Source of the DNA: Tolypeutes matacus
Taxonomy: Eukaryota > Chordata > Mammalia > Cingulata > Chlamyphoridae
Length of the DNA: 64,000 nt
Assembly (NCBI GenBank): GCA_026826555.1
Contig: JAKSZT010053887.1
Span: 61,626,233 to 61,690,232 of the forward strand
Reading direction: 5' to 3'
The notes under the pieces are model-generated. The model was given only the letters and a program-made list of their open reading frames with translations, made no database searches and was not told the DNA's origin. The position numbers and the translations under genes are program-made. Shown here piece by piece: positions 52,483-64,000 of the stretch (the first letter of the stretch is position 1; each line of letters starts with the position of its first letter).

Positions 52483-52515
52483 TTATATATATATATATTT
52501 AAAGAGAGAGAGAGT
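52483..52515. repeat. (AT)n and (GA)n short tracts
   Basis: An alternating AT run around 52484-52498 is followed after a few bases by AGAGAGAGAGAG. Confidence 0.8.
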
Positions 52516-54441
52516 TATATTTAACAGCATATGAAAGCATACCTTTTGGGAGTCTAAAACTTGCTAAATCAAATCCATATCACCCTTGCCTTTCATCCCT
52601 AATTTGGCTTTGTGAGTGTTAACTGAATGGATATTCTTTGGTATTTGGAACTGGTTCCAGGATTTGATTAAAATAAATTAAGTGTAATAATTATGTTTAG
52701 AGTAACTAATTGCTATCTAGATATATAATAGCTATGCCTTAAATTGTGAATAAATACCAGAAGTAAAAGTGAACAACTTTGAGGATATCTAGTTTTATTT
52801 TCAACTATCAGAATGATTTAGAATTTAAAGCATATATTCAGAAATTTCACCAGTATGAAATTTTAACAAAATTTAAAAATAAAAGAAGAGGAAATGAGAT
52901 CTCTTATTAAGACATTTACAATAAACATTTATCCTTAGGTTAGTTGAGTTATCCAGAGACCCATATATAATATCCATACTTACAAATAACGAAAAATAGC
53001 CTTCTGGGGAGAGAAAAAGTGTTCAACAAGACACCGGGAAAATTAAAGTTTTTATATAATAAATGAAAAGAAGAGCACCTCAACTGTCAAAAGTTTCAAG
53101 TGTATGAAGGGTTAGGTCTTGTTCATAACACATCCTGTTTCTGGATTTTGGTTTTAGCTACAAAATAGAAAGCCCTAGAGGAGATAGCAAGTTTAAAAAT
53201 ATTTTTAATGACCATTTTAAATGAAATTTCCATATAATCCTATTTTCTTATAAGACCCCATTCCTCTTATATTTCACCTTATGATTGAGAGGAATTGAGA
53301 GGTTTGTTTTTCCTTCTAACAGAGCATTACATTCTCAGAATGGCACAGGAGAAGAATAAATCAACCCTTTTGTATTACTCAAACTTTTTCTAAGGGTTTG
53401 AGACTTTTGTGTATCTTTTTTACATATGAATTAATCACAAAATCTCAGATCCAGGACATCTTTATTTTTGATCCAGATAACTTTTCCCATAAAAACCCTA
53501 ATGGGGGAGCAGACCTGGTAACTTTATGGTATTTAACAGGGTAATTGACTCCCTTCCATTTTCTCCAACACAAAACCAGAGAGGTTCTATTAGTAGCATT
53601 TGTTTCTGTTATATAACTCAGATGACATATAATTAATAAAACTGCAAAGCAGCGGAGATTTTTGAGATCACACTGAAATTTTGCATTCTATTTTAAAGAC
53701 ATCAAGCTATATTTTTCTAATTAGAATCAAGTATACGTAATATACACATCTGTTGGAAAATGTCTTATGTGGGAAAAATCTACAAAAATCACTTCTTTAT
53801 CCTATGTTTTTATGTTATAAACTAGTTTTATAGATAAGATATCTCATTTTCTGAAAGGTTTGATTCCTCCAAAGTTACGTTCCCTCTTTCCCCACGTAAT
53901 TGTTTTGAGGCAACCAAGTTGTTCTTTTTGTTTTGGTTTAAACTCCTCTTCTCACTTCTCCAGTGCCTGCTGGTGCTTTATGATCATGAAGATTATTATT
54001 TCTAGAAGGCAAAGTAGATTTCTATGTAGACATTTCTGGATTAAAATGCTCAAAATACACTTTTGGGCCATCATAATTATAGGAAGAAAACCTTATGATT
54101 TTACTGAAGTCTCCCTGGGATCCTAGGAGATGAGGGATATGAAGAACAAGTAATAGCAACACCTTGAAGAAAGACTACATTTGTAAGGGTGTGGCAGCTG
54201 GGACTTCGAGGCACATTCTTATTACTGTTTGGGGAAGCATGCCCAGAATCTGCCTTCCTTATGTCTGGTTACATTGCCAGTTCTTTTCAAACCTCAGTTT
54301 CATGAGCACCATAAAAGTTCATTTAAAATAAAAAAGAACACCCTGAAGTTAAAATCCACTCTGCTTTGCCTTACCTTTCATGGCCTGGAATGTCACCTTT
54401 TACCTCCAGTAAATAATGCCAACATCAACACTCTTCCTTGT

Positions 54442-54628
54442 CTTTTTTTTTTTTTTTAAGATTTTATTTATTTATTCATTTATCCCCCCCTTGCTGCTTG
54501 TGCTCGCTGGGTCAGCTAACCACGCCGTGCGGGCGGGCTTGCCTTCACCAGGAGGCCCCGGGAACCGAACCCGGGGCCTCCCATATGGTAAACGGGAGCC
54601 CTACTGATTGAGCCACAGCCGCTTCCCA
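54442..54628 (-). mobile_element. tRNA-derived SINE (xenarthran DAS-like), antisense
   Basis: Read on the minus strand from 54628, it begins TGGGAAGCGGCTGTGGCTCA (box A-like TGTGGCTCAATCAGT) and continues through ATATGGGAGGCC. It reaches a box B CGGGTTCGGTTCCCGG near 54550, then a tail with AATAAATAAATAAA and a poly-A (poly-T on the + strand, 54442-54457). The flanks share GTCTTTT (54440-54446 and 54629-54635), a possible target-site duplication. The high match between boxes and the intact A-tail suggest a younger copy than the MIR and L2 elements. The wording of the head is typical of armadillo and sloth SINEs. Confidence 0.85.
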
Positions 54629-56329
54629 GTCTTTTATTTTTTATGCATTCAATATTCTTCACATGACAATCTGGACACTTAAAGGGAAATTACATCGTGA
54701 TCTAATCCCGGCAAAGGGAATTGTCTTTATAATATATAGTTACAGTGTATCCATCATTTTCTTTTGCTTCTTGGACTGTTCTCACAGGATTGAGTAAACC
54801 TAAAATGGAATTAAAAGAGACATGATTAATAGTAGACTACAAAGAAATGATATCATAGTACTTTCTTAAAATTATCTGGCATGCATGTCAAAGCAGCATT
54901 CCCCAACAGAGACAATTGCACTGTTTTACTGTCTTACAGGGTATTGTCTCTTTAACCTCACTATTTCCGAGAAGCCACCGAAAAGTTCTAATATGTCACA
55001 ATTCAAATGTCAACATGTTGTTGGAAAGGAAGCTAAATAAGTTAAACCTTTGAGAGATGCCAAAAAAAGAGGTGATTCAAGCTGTTGAGAGAAGTCCATT
55101 GTTTTCTAAGGGGAAATAGAAACTCCAGAATGAAACAGAGTACTTAGAAGCATTTAACTGGAAGATTCAGGGGAAGAAAGCAACTCCACATGAAATTTTT
55201 TTTTCATCTGGTAACTTTTTGAGTAAAACTATTCCTCTCCATGTACTGCCAAAGAAGGGAAAATAAGGAGGTTAGGGTTAATAAGATACAAACTGCAAAT
55301 CCACTGGTTTTTATAGAAATAGCATCTACAAAGTAGTTTTTCTGAGATGGCCTGGTTAGCAATCTATGGATAGCTATATGGAATCTTAGGTTATATTATA
55401 ACATATTATAGTAACATTGATGTTTGGCATTATTTTCCATAAACCAATTTCAGGTGGTTAAACTGCTATTGAATGAAAATTTTGTTTTATCTCGACAGGA
55501 AAAAAACTAAGCAGAAAATACTTCTCATTTAGTTATTTTCTAATTTAGCACAATTTGGGGTTCTGGTATTTTTTTTTTAATAGAAAAATAAACAATTGGA
55601 CTTTAGAGCCACCTACTGGAATAAAGAGGCACATACTTACGTTTGATATCCTCGGCTTTTAAAAAAATAAATAGGTAAATACGATTAAAGTTATGTATAT
55701 TTCTGTTGCCCTTGTAAGACATAAATTTTAGTAGGATTACCCACAAATGATAGTCATTTGCTTTTGCTTGCCAGTTTGAAATATTAAATAGTCTTGCAAA
55801 AACCCATAGTTATTGCAATCTCTTCCAAAAATACATTCTTAGTAGAGTGTACCAATTTGTGTCATGTGATTTCTCTCCCCATTGGATTGATACTTAGCAG
55901 AATTGTATCCTTAGCGTTTTTGTCGTTGTCGTTTTAGCGGTGGTGTTTTCTTTGCCTTGCCCAGATATTTAGAATTTGAGCTTTTTCAGCCAAGATGGGA
56001 ATTTGGTTTGTGGACATCTTTAGTAAAGGGATTGTGCAAAAAGACTCTCATTGGTGATGTTGGCCAGAGAGGAGAGGTTACAAGGTAAAGAGTCTCCTTC
56101 TCAGAGTGCTGTGGTGTTTTGCAAAGATATTGTGGCAGGTTGCAAACAGTCTCGTTTTTACCAGTTAATTGTACAGCTTCATTCTTTCTTCCATAAACTC
56201 TACCTAGTATGGAATTGTATTTTAAGTAAATAATCTAAGAGAAAAATTTAAAACTAAGAACATCTTTGTGGTAAAATTGGCAAAACACCCTAAAATTTTC
56301 ATGTTTACATGCTTTTATACATCAAAACT

Positions 56330-56460
56330 TTGCTTCCTGGACAAGTAAATTGGGCAATGACTAGCCTAGGGTCACAGAGCTGGTTAGGGGAAAGGTAGGC
56401 AGTTCTTGGAAATTCCAGTTCAGGGTTCTTTCCATACTTGCCCACTGCTTTTCAGTCAAT
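56330..56460 (-). mobile_element. MIR SINE fragment, antisense
   Basis: AGCCTAGGGTCACAGAGCTG near 56363 and the following 'gttaggggaaaggtaggcag' block match the reverse complement of the MIR core. Confidence 0.6.
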
Positions 56461-56952
56461 CATTAATGGATTTATTAAATCCTTCCTCTCTGCAGCACTT
56501 TGCTGTAAAGCAAGGGGAGTACCTACCACCACCACCACCTAGGGCACTGCTGGATCATGCAAAGAAGGATTCAACTCTCTTAATTAAGCGTGTGTGTGAC
56601 TTGCTAGAGTGCTTGGAAGAATCCAGGGAAGGAAACATTCTTTGTTTAACACCACACATAATATATGTGACAGAGCAAGATTTGCACTAAGAAAAATTTA
56701 ATTTGTCAAGTGGGATTTGGAAAAGATTTGTGAATTGGCATGCAAGTCACAGCTTCCCACTTGTCTCCATGGCGCTCATTTTCAGTATTTAAAACAGCAA
56801 GCCACACTTCGTTTGATAAAAAGAAAGAGATACGTTTGTTGAAGAATGAGAAAATGTAAACATGTCTTAGAGTATATCTTTCCCTTTCTTAATACTCACT
56901 TTTCTCTCTTTCCTCTGTCCTCCCCACCCCCACCTCTGTTTGTCTTTTGAAG

Positions 56953-57055
56953 ATATTCTACAGAGTAGTCACAGACATTGCACCGGGAGAGGAGCTCCTG
57001 CTGTTCATGAAGAGTGAAGACTATCCCCATGAAACCATGGCGCCTGATATCCACG
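56953..57055 (+). CDS. MECOM: MECOM coding exon: end of PR domain and EVI1 start (exon 3)
   Basis: The 103-base exon follows a strong pyrimidine-rich acceptor (TTTTGAAG) and ends CCACG before GTTAGT. The first 18 codons, IFYRVVTDIAPGEELLLF, complete the PR domain, with the GEELL motif shared by PRDM proteins. Then comes ATG at 57007-57009, opening MKSEDYPHETMAPDIH, the recognised N-terminus of EVI1. The exon leaves one base (G) that pairs with AA of the next exon to give Glu. Used from the upstream promoter the ATG is an internal Met. Used from the internal promoter it is the start. Its context is weak (T at -3, A at +4), so leaky scanning is possible. The fourth residue of TDIA is Thr where I recall VADIA in human. 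The donor has T at +3, a weak form. Confidence 0.96.
57007..57009 (+). other. MECOM: EVI1 start codon (short, PR-less isoform)
   Basis: This ATG is the first one in the PR frame after the TGA at 41900-41902 when the candidate first exon is spliced to the exon at 44820. The encoded N-terminus MKSEDYPHE is that of EVI1. Confidence 0.9.
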
Positions 57056-58378
57056 GTTAGTTTCGCGCAGGCAGTCGCCCTCATTTTGGAGACTGTGAAG
57101 TAGCACCCAAAAAGATCTGTCACACTTCGTGCTTGTTAGTTTCCCTGACTAGTCAATGCCAGTTTTAACAAATTCCTTCTCTTGGAGGGGCTGTTTTCTT
57201 GTTTTGACATCTGGCTAATATTATGGTGAAGCTAAAGTAAGCAGTGGGCTTCCCTGAAGTGGAGGTCAAAGAATTTTCCGAATATTTGGACTCAGAAAGT
57301 TATAGGTGAGACCATGGCGTGGTTGTGACTCTTGTCAATGCCTTACACTGTGGTGAGAATCACTTGATTTTGGGTTCTTGTAAATCTAGCAGATGTTTCT
57401 CCCATAATGTTCTCTTACTGGGAAAAGTATTTCTACCTGAGTACATTCCTGGCCAAGCATGACCACACTGGGGGGTGAGAGTGAAAGAGAAGTACAGATG
57501 AGGGAATTTTAGAGCCAGGGCAATTTTTATTCGCAAGAGGACTACTGTAAATCAAAAGAAGGATCAACAAGAATTACAATTGGTAATGATGCATGTTCAG
57601 ATCAGATTAAGAGAAAACTCTACTTGTATTGATCTGTATCATTGGGATGAGAATTTAATACCTTTTCTTTCCTCTTTCTATTTCCCCTAAAATATATTGT
57701 GGTTTGATTCAGTGTAACCTAGTGGTGACTTTAGAGAGTGTTTTACAGTTAGAAGGATGAGAAGGGCCACCCTTCCTAACTTACCAAAGAAGTAGGGATC
57801 ACCTCTTCACCCACTCCCCCTGCCTCCCATACTGATGGAAGGCTTTTCAGCCTCAGTTTTTATGCCTCCAGTGAAGGAAGCTATCACTATTGGCTGGTCC
57901 TGTTTACTTGAATGCTTTTTTCCCTTTTCCTTTCCTTTAATTGAGTTGCATTCTGCCTCTTTGTACCTTGTGCCAGTTAGATTTGGGGGGACCTTTTTGG
58001 AACTTGTTTTCATGTTAGAAACTCTAACAAGAAAATGGCTTTAGAACTCAGAATTCTCAATCAGCCTAGTAGAGTTTGAGCCTGAATGAGGAGTCTGGTC
58101 CAATGGGAAATGGCTCATACTCCCTCTCTTTGGAAGGGGGAAATGCTTAGGTTGAAGAAAAAGGGAATCTGGGCTTTCGAAGGTGCAGTGCATCATTCTT
58201 TAGTGTATGTTAGACCTAAGAAGGTTTTCAAAAATTATTTTTGAAATAAAATCATTAGTTTGTTACTCCAAAAAAGCCTAAATAGAAATGATTCTTCTTC
58301 TTTTTAGGGCTGCCATTAATAAATCACCTGCCTTACAAGACCCTGAACCACATCGGTTGCTTTTGGCATTCAGTGTAA

Positions 58379-58399
58379 TATGTGTGTGTGTGTGTGTGT
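58379..58399. repeat. (GT)n microsatellite
   Basis: About ten TG units. Confidence 0.9.
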
Positions 58400-58490
58400 C
58401 TGTTGCTTATAATATGGCTAGTAAGTGATGGAGTCAGCATTCAGACCAAAGTCTTATTTTCCTTAAAACCTATACCTTTTTGAGGTATTA
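58400..58490 (-). mobile_element. MIR SINE fragment, antisense
   Basis: ATGGCTAGTAAGTGATGGAG and TCAGCATTCAGACCAAAGTC follow the reverse complement of the MIR 5' half. Confidence 0.5.
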
Positions 58491-58769
58491 TGTGGCCTGG
58501 GGGCTCATATTTGCATCCAGACTGCTGGGTGATATCCTAAACATAGATCTGAAATATATGAAGAGTGTTGCAGACTATGGGAAACAATTCCATTACCTAG
58601 TTAATACCACTGAGAGTCCTGTCTTTGGAGGTGAGGTGAGTGTTTTATTTTAGAGAACCTCCCTCTTCCCTAACCTTCTATATTCAAAGTTGGCAAACCC
58701 TAGTGCATCTACATCCTAATGTCTTTTCCATTCTGACCCTACTGCTATTGGTTTAGTTTAAACTAAATC

Positions 58770-59345
58770 AATATTGCATGTGGATTATAGCAGTGGTCTC
58801 CCATTTGGCTTCCCTGCTTGGCTTCTCATACTACAGCCGGGGGAAATTCTTCTAAAAAGCAAGTCTGAATATGACCTTGCTTTCCAATTTCATTGACTGT
58901 TCTGTTCCATTCTTGACACGGACCTAAAAAGCCCCTACTGATCTGTCACCTTTTCTAGCTTCATCTCCTACTGCTCCCCTACATATACCCTATAAGCTAG
59001 TCACACTCTACTACAAAACTAACAGTATTTCCATGAACCTGCCAGGTTCTTTCTTGCCTTTGTCTTTCCTACATGCTTTCTCGCTGCCTAAAGTGGCCTC
59101 CAATGGCCCTCCTCAGCACCTGGCTGGCTCTTACTCGTTACAAAGCCTTTTATGAACCTCCTTTCTCCAGGTTAGACAGGATAAGCTCATTCCTCTGGGC
59201 TTACTTACAACCGAATAGTAACACCTTCCTTGGTTACAGGTGCATAAACAGGGATTATAAATTGTGCTGTTTGTCCTGCGTGTCTTTCAGCATCTTGAGC
59301 TGCTTTCAGGACTTCATCTATATCAGTGTGATTCCTGCATAGTGT
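58770..59345 (+). mobile_element. LINE L2 fragment
   Basis: AGTGGTCTCCCATTTGGCTT, AAAGCAAGTCTGAATATGAC, CCTAAAAAGCCCCTACTGAT and TCTTTCTTGCCTTTGTCTTT follow one another in L2 order. A decayed 3' part ends near 59345. The 89-codon open frame at 59073-59342 is a remnant or chance. Confidence 0.75.
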
Positions 59346-59679
59346 GCCTCATTGGCTGGCTACAAAAGCTATTCAAATGGGAAGAATAGAAAAAGAATAG
59401 CATCACTACCTGACACTTTAAATACATGTTATCTCTAGTCCCCACATTGCCATTGATCTATCTTACTGATTTAAAGTGCAAATTCACAATATGTTTTTTC
59501 TATTTAACAAGGGCTGACCCTGGGGGTAATATAAATTAGCCCAGAAAGGTACTGAAAACATCCTGTGTCCCATTGTAAATCCTAATGAATGTGAAAGCAT
59601 TTCTTTAGTTACTGATTTTAACCAGGCTTAAACTTAGTTCAGGTAGGGCATCATGTCCCATGTGTCACTGCAGGTAACA

Positions 59680-59915
59680 TGGCACAGTGGGAAGTTTATG
59701 GGACAGAAATAGGTGCAAATCCTGGCACAGCCATTTAACCCTATAATCCCGAAATGGGTTGCTTAACTTTTCTGAGCTTTAATTCCTTCCTCTGAATATC
59801 GGGATTAAAAATCTGACCTATCATTCCTCATAATTAGGTTTTAAGGGAAACCAATAATCCAAGTGCAGTATTGAGAAAATGGATGATGCTCAGTAACTGG
59901 TATTTATTACTTTTA
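59680..59915 (+). mobile_element. MIR SINE, sense
   Basis: GCAAATCCTGGCACAGCCAT and the CTTAACTTTTCTGAGCTTTA core are followed by a decayed 3' part ending near GATGCTCAGTAACTGGTATT. It is a diverged MIR. Confidence 0.75.
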
Positions 59916-60141
59916 ATATCCTGTGGACCTGAAAATGTTTAGCTATAAATTTTATTCTGATCAGGAGTCTATACTGCAGCTACAGTAATCATTTGTGTTA
60001 TTGTGCCACTCTCTGAGATTTTTTTACCTATATTATTTCTAATCCACACTGAAATTAAGGGTTAGAAATGACAATCCAATCATTTCAATTATGGCCTCTA
60101 TAATTCAACAAGACCTACTAGTTTGTGGTGACACTGCCTGA

Positions 60142-60525
<384 letters not shown>

Positions 60526-61119
60526 TAATAGTCTTATGACATGCTCAGAAATCATTTTTTTTTACCATGGAAATCTTCATCTGTACAATATTTGCAGTGA
60601 AGTTGGCATTAGTTATCTTGATGCCTGATTGAAAATAACGTGGCATATCATTATTTAAATAATGTTAGAAGATCTTTTTCGGGGCTGTTTCCGCTTGTCC
60701 TCTAGCTATTTTTCTGGAGAAGAGATTCCTGTGTCTTACTAGTCCGCCATCTTCCCGAAGTCTAGCAGTATTGAAAGGTTAATATTAAAGTACAATTATG
60801 ATTTGGGGAAAATCAAAAGTGCTGGAATAACAATGATGCTAGTTGAAATAATCATATGCCAAGAAACTGTAAAGGCACCTCTAGGAACATTTAGATGAGT
60901 AAAAAATGACTGGTTTTGGTACTCACATAACAAAATATTGATGAACTTTTGATCGGTATAACCCATGTATTTAATTTCAACAATTTATACAAACAACACA
61001 TATGTAAAAGAACAAGAGAAACATGTTCAGTGATGAATGTTGAATTTCCTAAAAGGACAAAACAAACACGGTGATCTTTATGAAATAATTCTTTAATATT
61101 TATTTATTTTTAACTTCTC

Positions 61120-61760
61120 AATCTTTTTTTTTTAATTGGGGAAGTTGTGGGTTTACATAAAAATCATGCATAAAATACATATTTCCCTTATAGCTCCCTA
61201 TCATTTTTGTTACAATTCATGAATGACCATATTTATAATTGTACTATTAACTATAACCTATCGTTTCCAATAGGGTTCATTGTTTGTGTTGTACCGTATT
61301 ACGTGTTATTTTTTTTTTATTCTAGTAACACACATATATATGTATATATGTGTACTTATTTTTAACAAAATGAAACATATGTCAGTGATATATTAATTCT
61401 TTATAGCCCTTTGTATTTATTCAAGAACATGTTTTATTTCTATTAAAGAAGACAAGAACCATGGATTCTGCCCTTTGCAAATTATTTTGGCTACTATGCT
61501 ATAAAATGGTTCTTTAAGATCTGCGATGTATATAACTAGCCAATAGGTGTTTTGTTTGTTTCTAGCTAATGTTTTTTTGCTTCAGTCTACAAATAATTTT
61601 AATAATGATATTCATTACTTTTTTTTTTTTTTTTTACAATCACTGGTATTCAGTATAATCATGTAGTTGTACATTCATCACTTCAATCATTTTTTAGAGC
61701 ATTTTCATTATTCCAATAATAGTAATAATAAAAAACAAAAACATTACTTTGCTTTTAAAT
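61120..61760 (-). mobile_element. L1-like 3' end fragments, antisense
   Basis: Three pieces each begin with a T-run (about 61124, 61310 and 61619), as expected for inverted L1 tails. They are followed by wording I associate with L1 3' untranslated sequence in xenarthrans: GTGGGTTTACATAAAAATCA, TTGTACTATTAACTATAACC, and CATGTAGTTGTACATTCATC with GAGCATTTTCATTATTCC. Family assignment is from memory. Confidence 0.4.
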
Positions 61761-63750
61761 CCAGTAATGATCCTTGAAACTTGTAATCAGAATTTCAAAT
61801 GAACATAGTATTACTATATTTAACTGGGTATGGTGGTACAGTGAACTGGCCTTACTCAAGAATGCAAATGATGCAGTTTGTCTTTGACACTCCACCTATG
61901 TCCATTTCCCATTTTGTTTCCTGTCCTTCCTTGGTACTGGCCCGTCTTCCCTCTTCTTTTTTGTTCTGTAGATTGTCCTGCATCACCTGGTTAGCCCTCT
62001 TTTAGGAAAGGATTTCATATAGTAGTCATTCACTGTAAAACATAAAGGACTGAAAACGTGTCAAGTATAACACCTGTTTAGAGGAGATTGAGAGGAAAGA
62101 ATGAATCTCTAGCTTTAAACATTCAGGCCTAATTTAGCTGTTAGAGAAAACATTTTGGGGAATAAAAGGACTTTCTCAGTACCCTTTAACCATTTCATCT
62201 AACGTTGCATAGAGAATAAGCCTGTTTTATATATTGCTTGGTAAAGCGTGGATTAGGACTAAACAAATGTCACAGCAGGTCCCCTAAACAATAACAGTGT
62301 CCAAATGGAAAAGCAAATTGAAACTAATAAGTTTCAGTGGGTGGGAAAACATATTTATTCTGTAAAGCAATATCTCTGAGATTAGAGATTAAGTATATTT
62401 CATCAATCTTTTTTTGTTTGTTTTTTTACCAAAATAATGGAAAACATTATAAAACAAAAAGTTGACAGGCTAAACACTAAAATGTAATTCTTATTTCCTA
62501 CTAAAAGTTTATAGCAATGCATCTGAAGTGGAGAAAGCTTCTTAATCAGACCAGCTGTAAGAATAAGCCTAAATTAACTCAGCAGTGAAACCAACTGTCA
62601 GTTTAGTTGATTCAGTCAAACATTCAGTGGAAAACAATAAGGAAATCTAGTTGCCTGGCATTTTATAATCTCTCAAAATTCACTTTTTGGTAACCCAGGC
62701 AGATGTGAACTGGATGTCAGTCCTCCGTGTGGTATTTTTGGTTATATAGTATATAATTATTTAGCTACCTGCAGACCTACGTTCCCTGAATATTTTCCAC
62801 TATATTGAAAGCTATATGGTTTCTTTTTATTTTTTTTAATCTGTTTTTGTTTGTATATTTGGTTACATTATATCTTAAATGAATGATTGTTTCTTGACAT
62901 GTATGTATCATTTTTTTCTGTATCTTTTAAGTAAAATGTTGAGAATAGAAGGTAAAAAAGAGGAAAAAACAAAGATTGACGTGTAACAGATGAAAAGAAC
63001 CCAGAAGGCTGGGTAAGGTCTATAGGTTGGGATAAAATTTTATGAGAAGTGGGAAAGTCTTGCTATGATTTGCTTTGTGAAAGCCACACGGCCTTTTTTC
63101 CCCTTTCTATCCCAATTAGCTGATATCTGATCATTCGATAGAATAATATGGATCCTCTGTTAGATTACAAGAAGGAAAGAAAGGAAAATTCCACTTACTT
63201 TGCTATCTTTCTTTTCCTCTAAGTGTCATCTGCTCATAAAATAAACTTAAAAGTATACTATATTATTGGCATTGGGGGAGAGGAATAAAATTTAGTGAAC
63301 AGAATCTTTTGACACTAGATTTAGGGTTTATGATTTGACAAACAGCCTATCAGAATATACGTCATAAAATGATGAGCTTTCATGGGTTACTGAAGATGGG
63401 CACTGATATCCCTGATAACCTGATTCTGTTTGATGTTCACTGATGTTTTTGATATCTCACTCTTAATGCACTTTTTCATTAACATTTCAATTTCTATAAC
63501 AAACAGAGGATTGCATATTGTAGACAGAGAGGACTTTTCTTGTGACTCCACACACCTGTACTCTACTGGCACCCTTTGTTCACAGAGATATCGCCTGTTG
63601 TGCCCAAGTAAAATAGCATTTCCAACTCCACTGACTCATGAGGCAGGAAAAATAAGTTCATGGGCCAATATGAAGATACTTGTAGAGAGGAAGCTGAGGA
63701 AGAGAGAAAATGTGGGAAAGATCTTTCTAATTCATCAAGTTATGACAACA

Positions 63751-63840
63751 GGCACTGCATTTTTTTTACACACACTCTCATGCATCTAGTCCACACAACC
63801 ACTAGATAATATAGTTGAGATGCACAAAGGTTTTAATTGA
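63751..63840 (-). mobile_element. Possible MIR fragment, antisense
   Basis: CAGGCACTGCATTTTTTTTA followed by ACACACTCTCATGC and CCACACAACCACTAGAT resembles a diverged antisense MIR 3' part. Confidence 0.35.
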
Positions 63841-63914
63841 TACTCACATTTAGAGTCTTTGTTTCAAAGAGAAAGAAAACATGGAAAAGAAAGAGAACTT
63901 TCACCCTTGGTAAA

Positions 63915-64000
63915 TTTTGTTTTAAATAACTTTTTCTTATGGGAAATTTCAAACATGCACACAACTAGAGAGGATGGTATAACAAGCCCTCCACTCTGCA
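63915..64000. mobile_element. Possible ancient L1-like repeat at the window edge
   Basis: ATGGGAAATTTCAAACATGC followed by CTAGAGAGGATGGTATAACA resembles a common phrase in old mammalian LINE 3' ends. It continues past the window. Confidence 0.35.

Larger units (their letters stand above)
44955..56952 (+). other. MECOM: MECOM intron (12.0 kb)
   Basis: It starts GTATGT and ends in a long pyrimidine tract (about 56898-56945) followed by TTTTGAAG. It carries a minus-strand SINE near 54.5 kb, a C/CA repeat at 50231 and a MIR near 56.4 kb. The stretches 44955-50200, 50300-54400 and 54700-56300 are AT-rich and I see no gene or clear element in them. Confidence 0.9.

Overview
This is vertebrate nuclear DNA: AT-rich, low in coding density, and full of decayed interspersed repeats (MIR, L2, MER5-type, MLT1/MaLR LTRs, L1). 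The coding content belongs to one gene. Three exons on the + strand (44820-44954, 56953-57055, 60161-60377) encode the distal part of the PR domain and the first zinc finger of MECOM (MDS1-EVI1, PRDM3), each with correct AG/GT borders and compatible phases. Two tRNA-derived SINEs (34530-34628 +, 54442-54628 -) and the LTR at about 9743-10150 resemble families I know from armadillo and sloth, so the source is most likely a xenarthran mammal. The genus is an inference from memory, not from a search.

Layout: 1-about 41100 is the end of the very long intron that follows the MDS1-type exons of MECOM. It holds an antisense L1 ORF2 remnant at the left edge, many ancient repeats, a few unique stretches that look like candidate regulatory elements, and a small CpG-rich patch at 39060-39310. 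About 41090-42420 is a large CpG-rich block that I read as the internal EVI1 promoter. It has a candidate untranslated first exon ending at a strong donor at 41920/41921. The first coding exon of the window follows at 44820, then a 12 kb intron, the exon with the EVI1 start codon, a 3.1 kb intron, the zinc-finger exon, and the start of the next intron up to 64000.

How it works together: transcripts from the distant upstream promoter read 44820-44954 and the first 54 bases of 56953-57055 as the C-terminal half of the PR (SET-like) domain. Transcripts from the internal promoter splice the CpG-island exon to the same exon. An in-frame TGA just upstream of that splice, and no in-frame ATG before 57007, make ATG 57007 the first in-frame start, giving PR-less EVI1. 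No bacterial, viral or CRISPR-like system is present. Points worth a second look are a 35-bp perfect tandem duplication that places two AATAAA signals just behind the exon ending at 60377, a perfect 15-bp hairpin in the CpG block, a consensus splice donor on the minus strand in the smaller CpG patch, a NAGNAG acceptor, a Tyr-to-Cys change in the PR domain, and a MIR split by a lineage-specific LTR.
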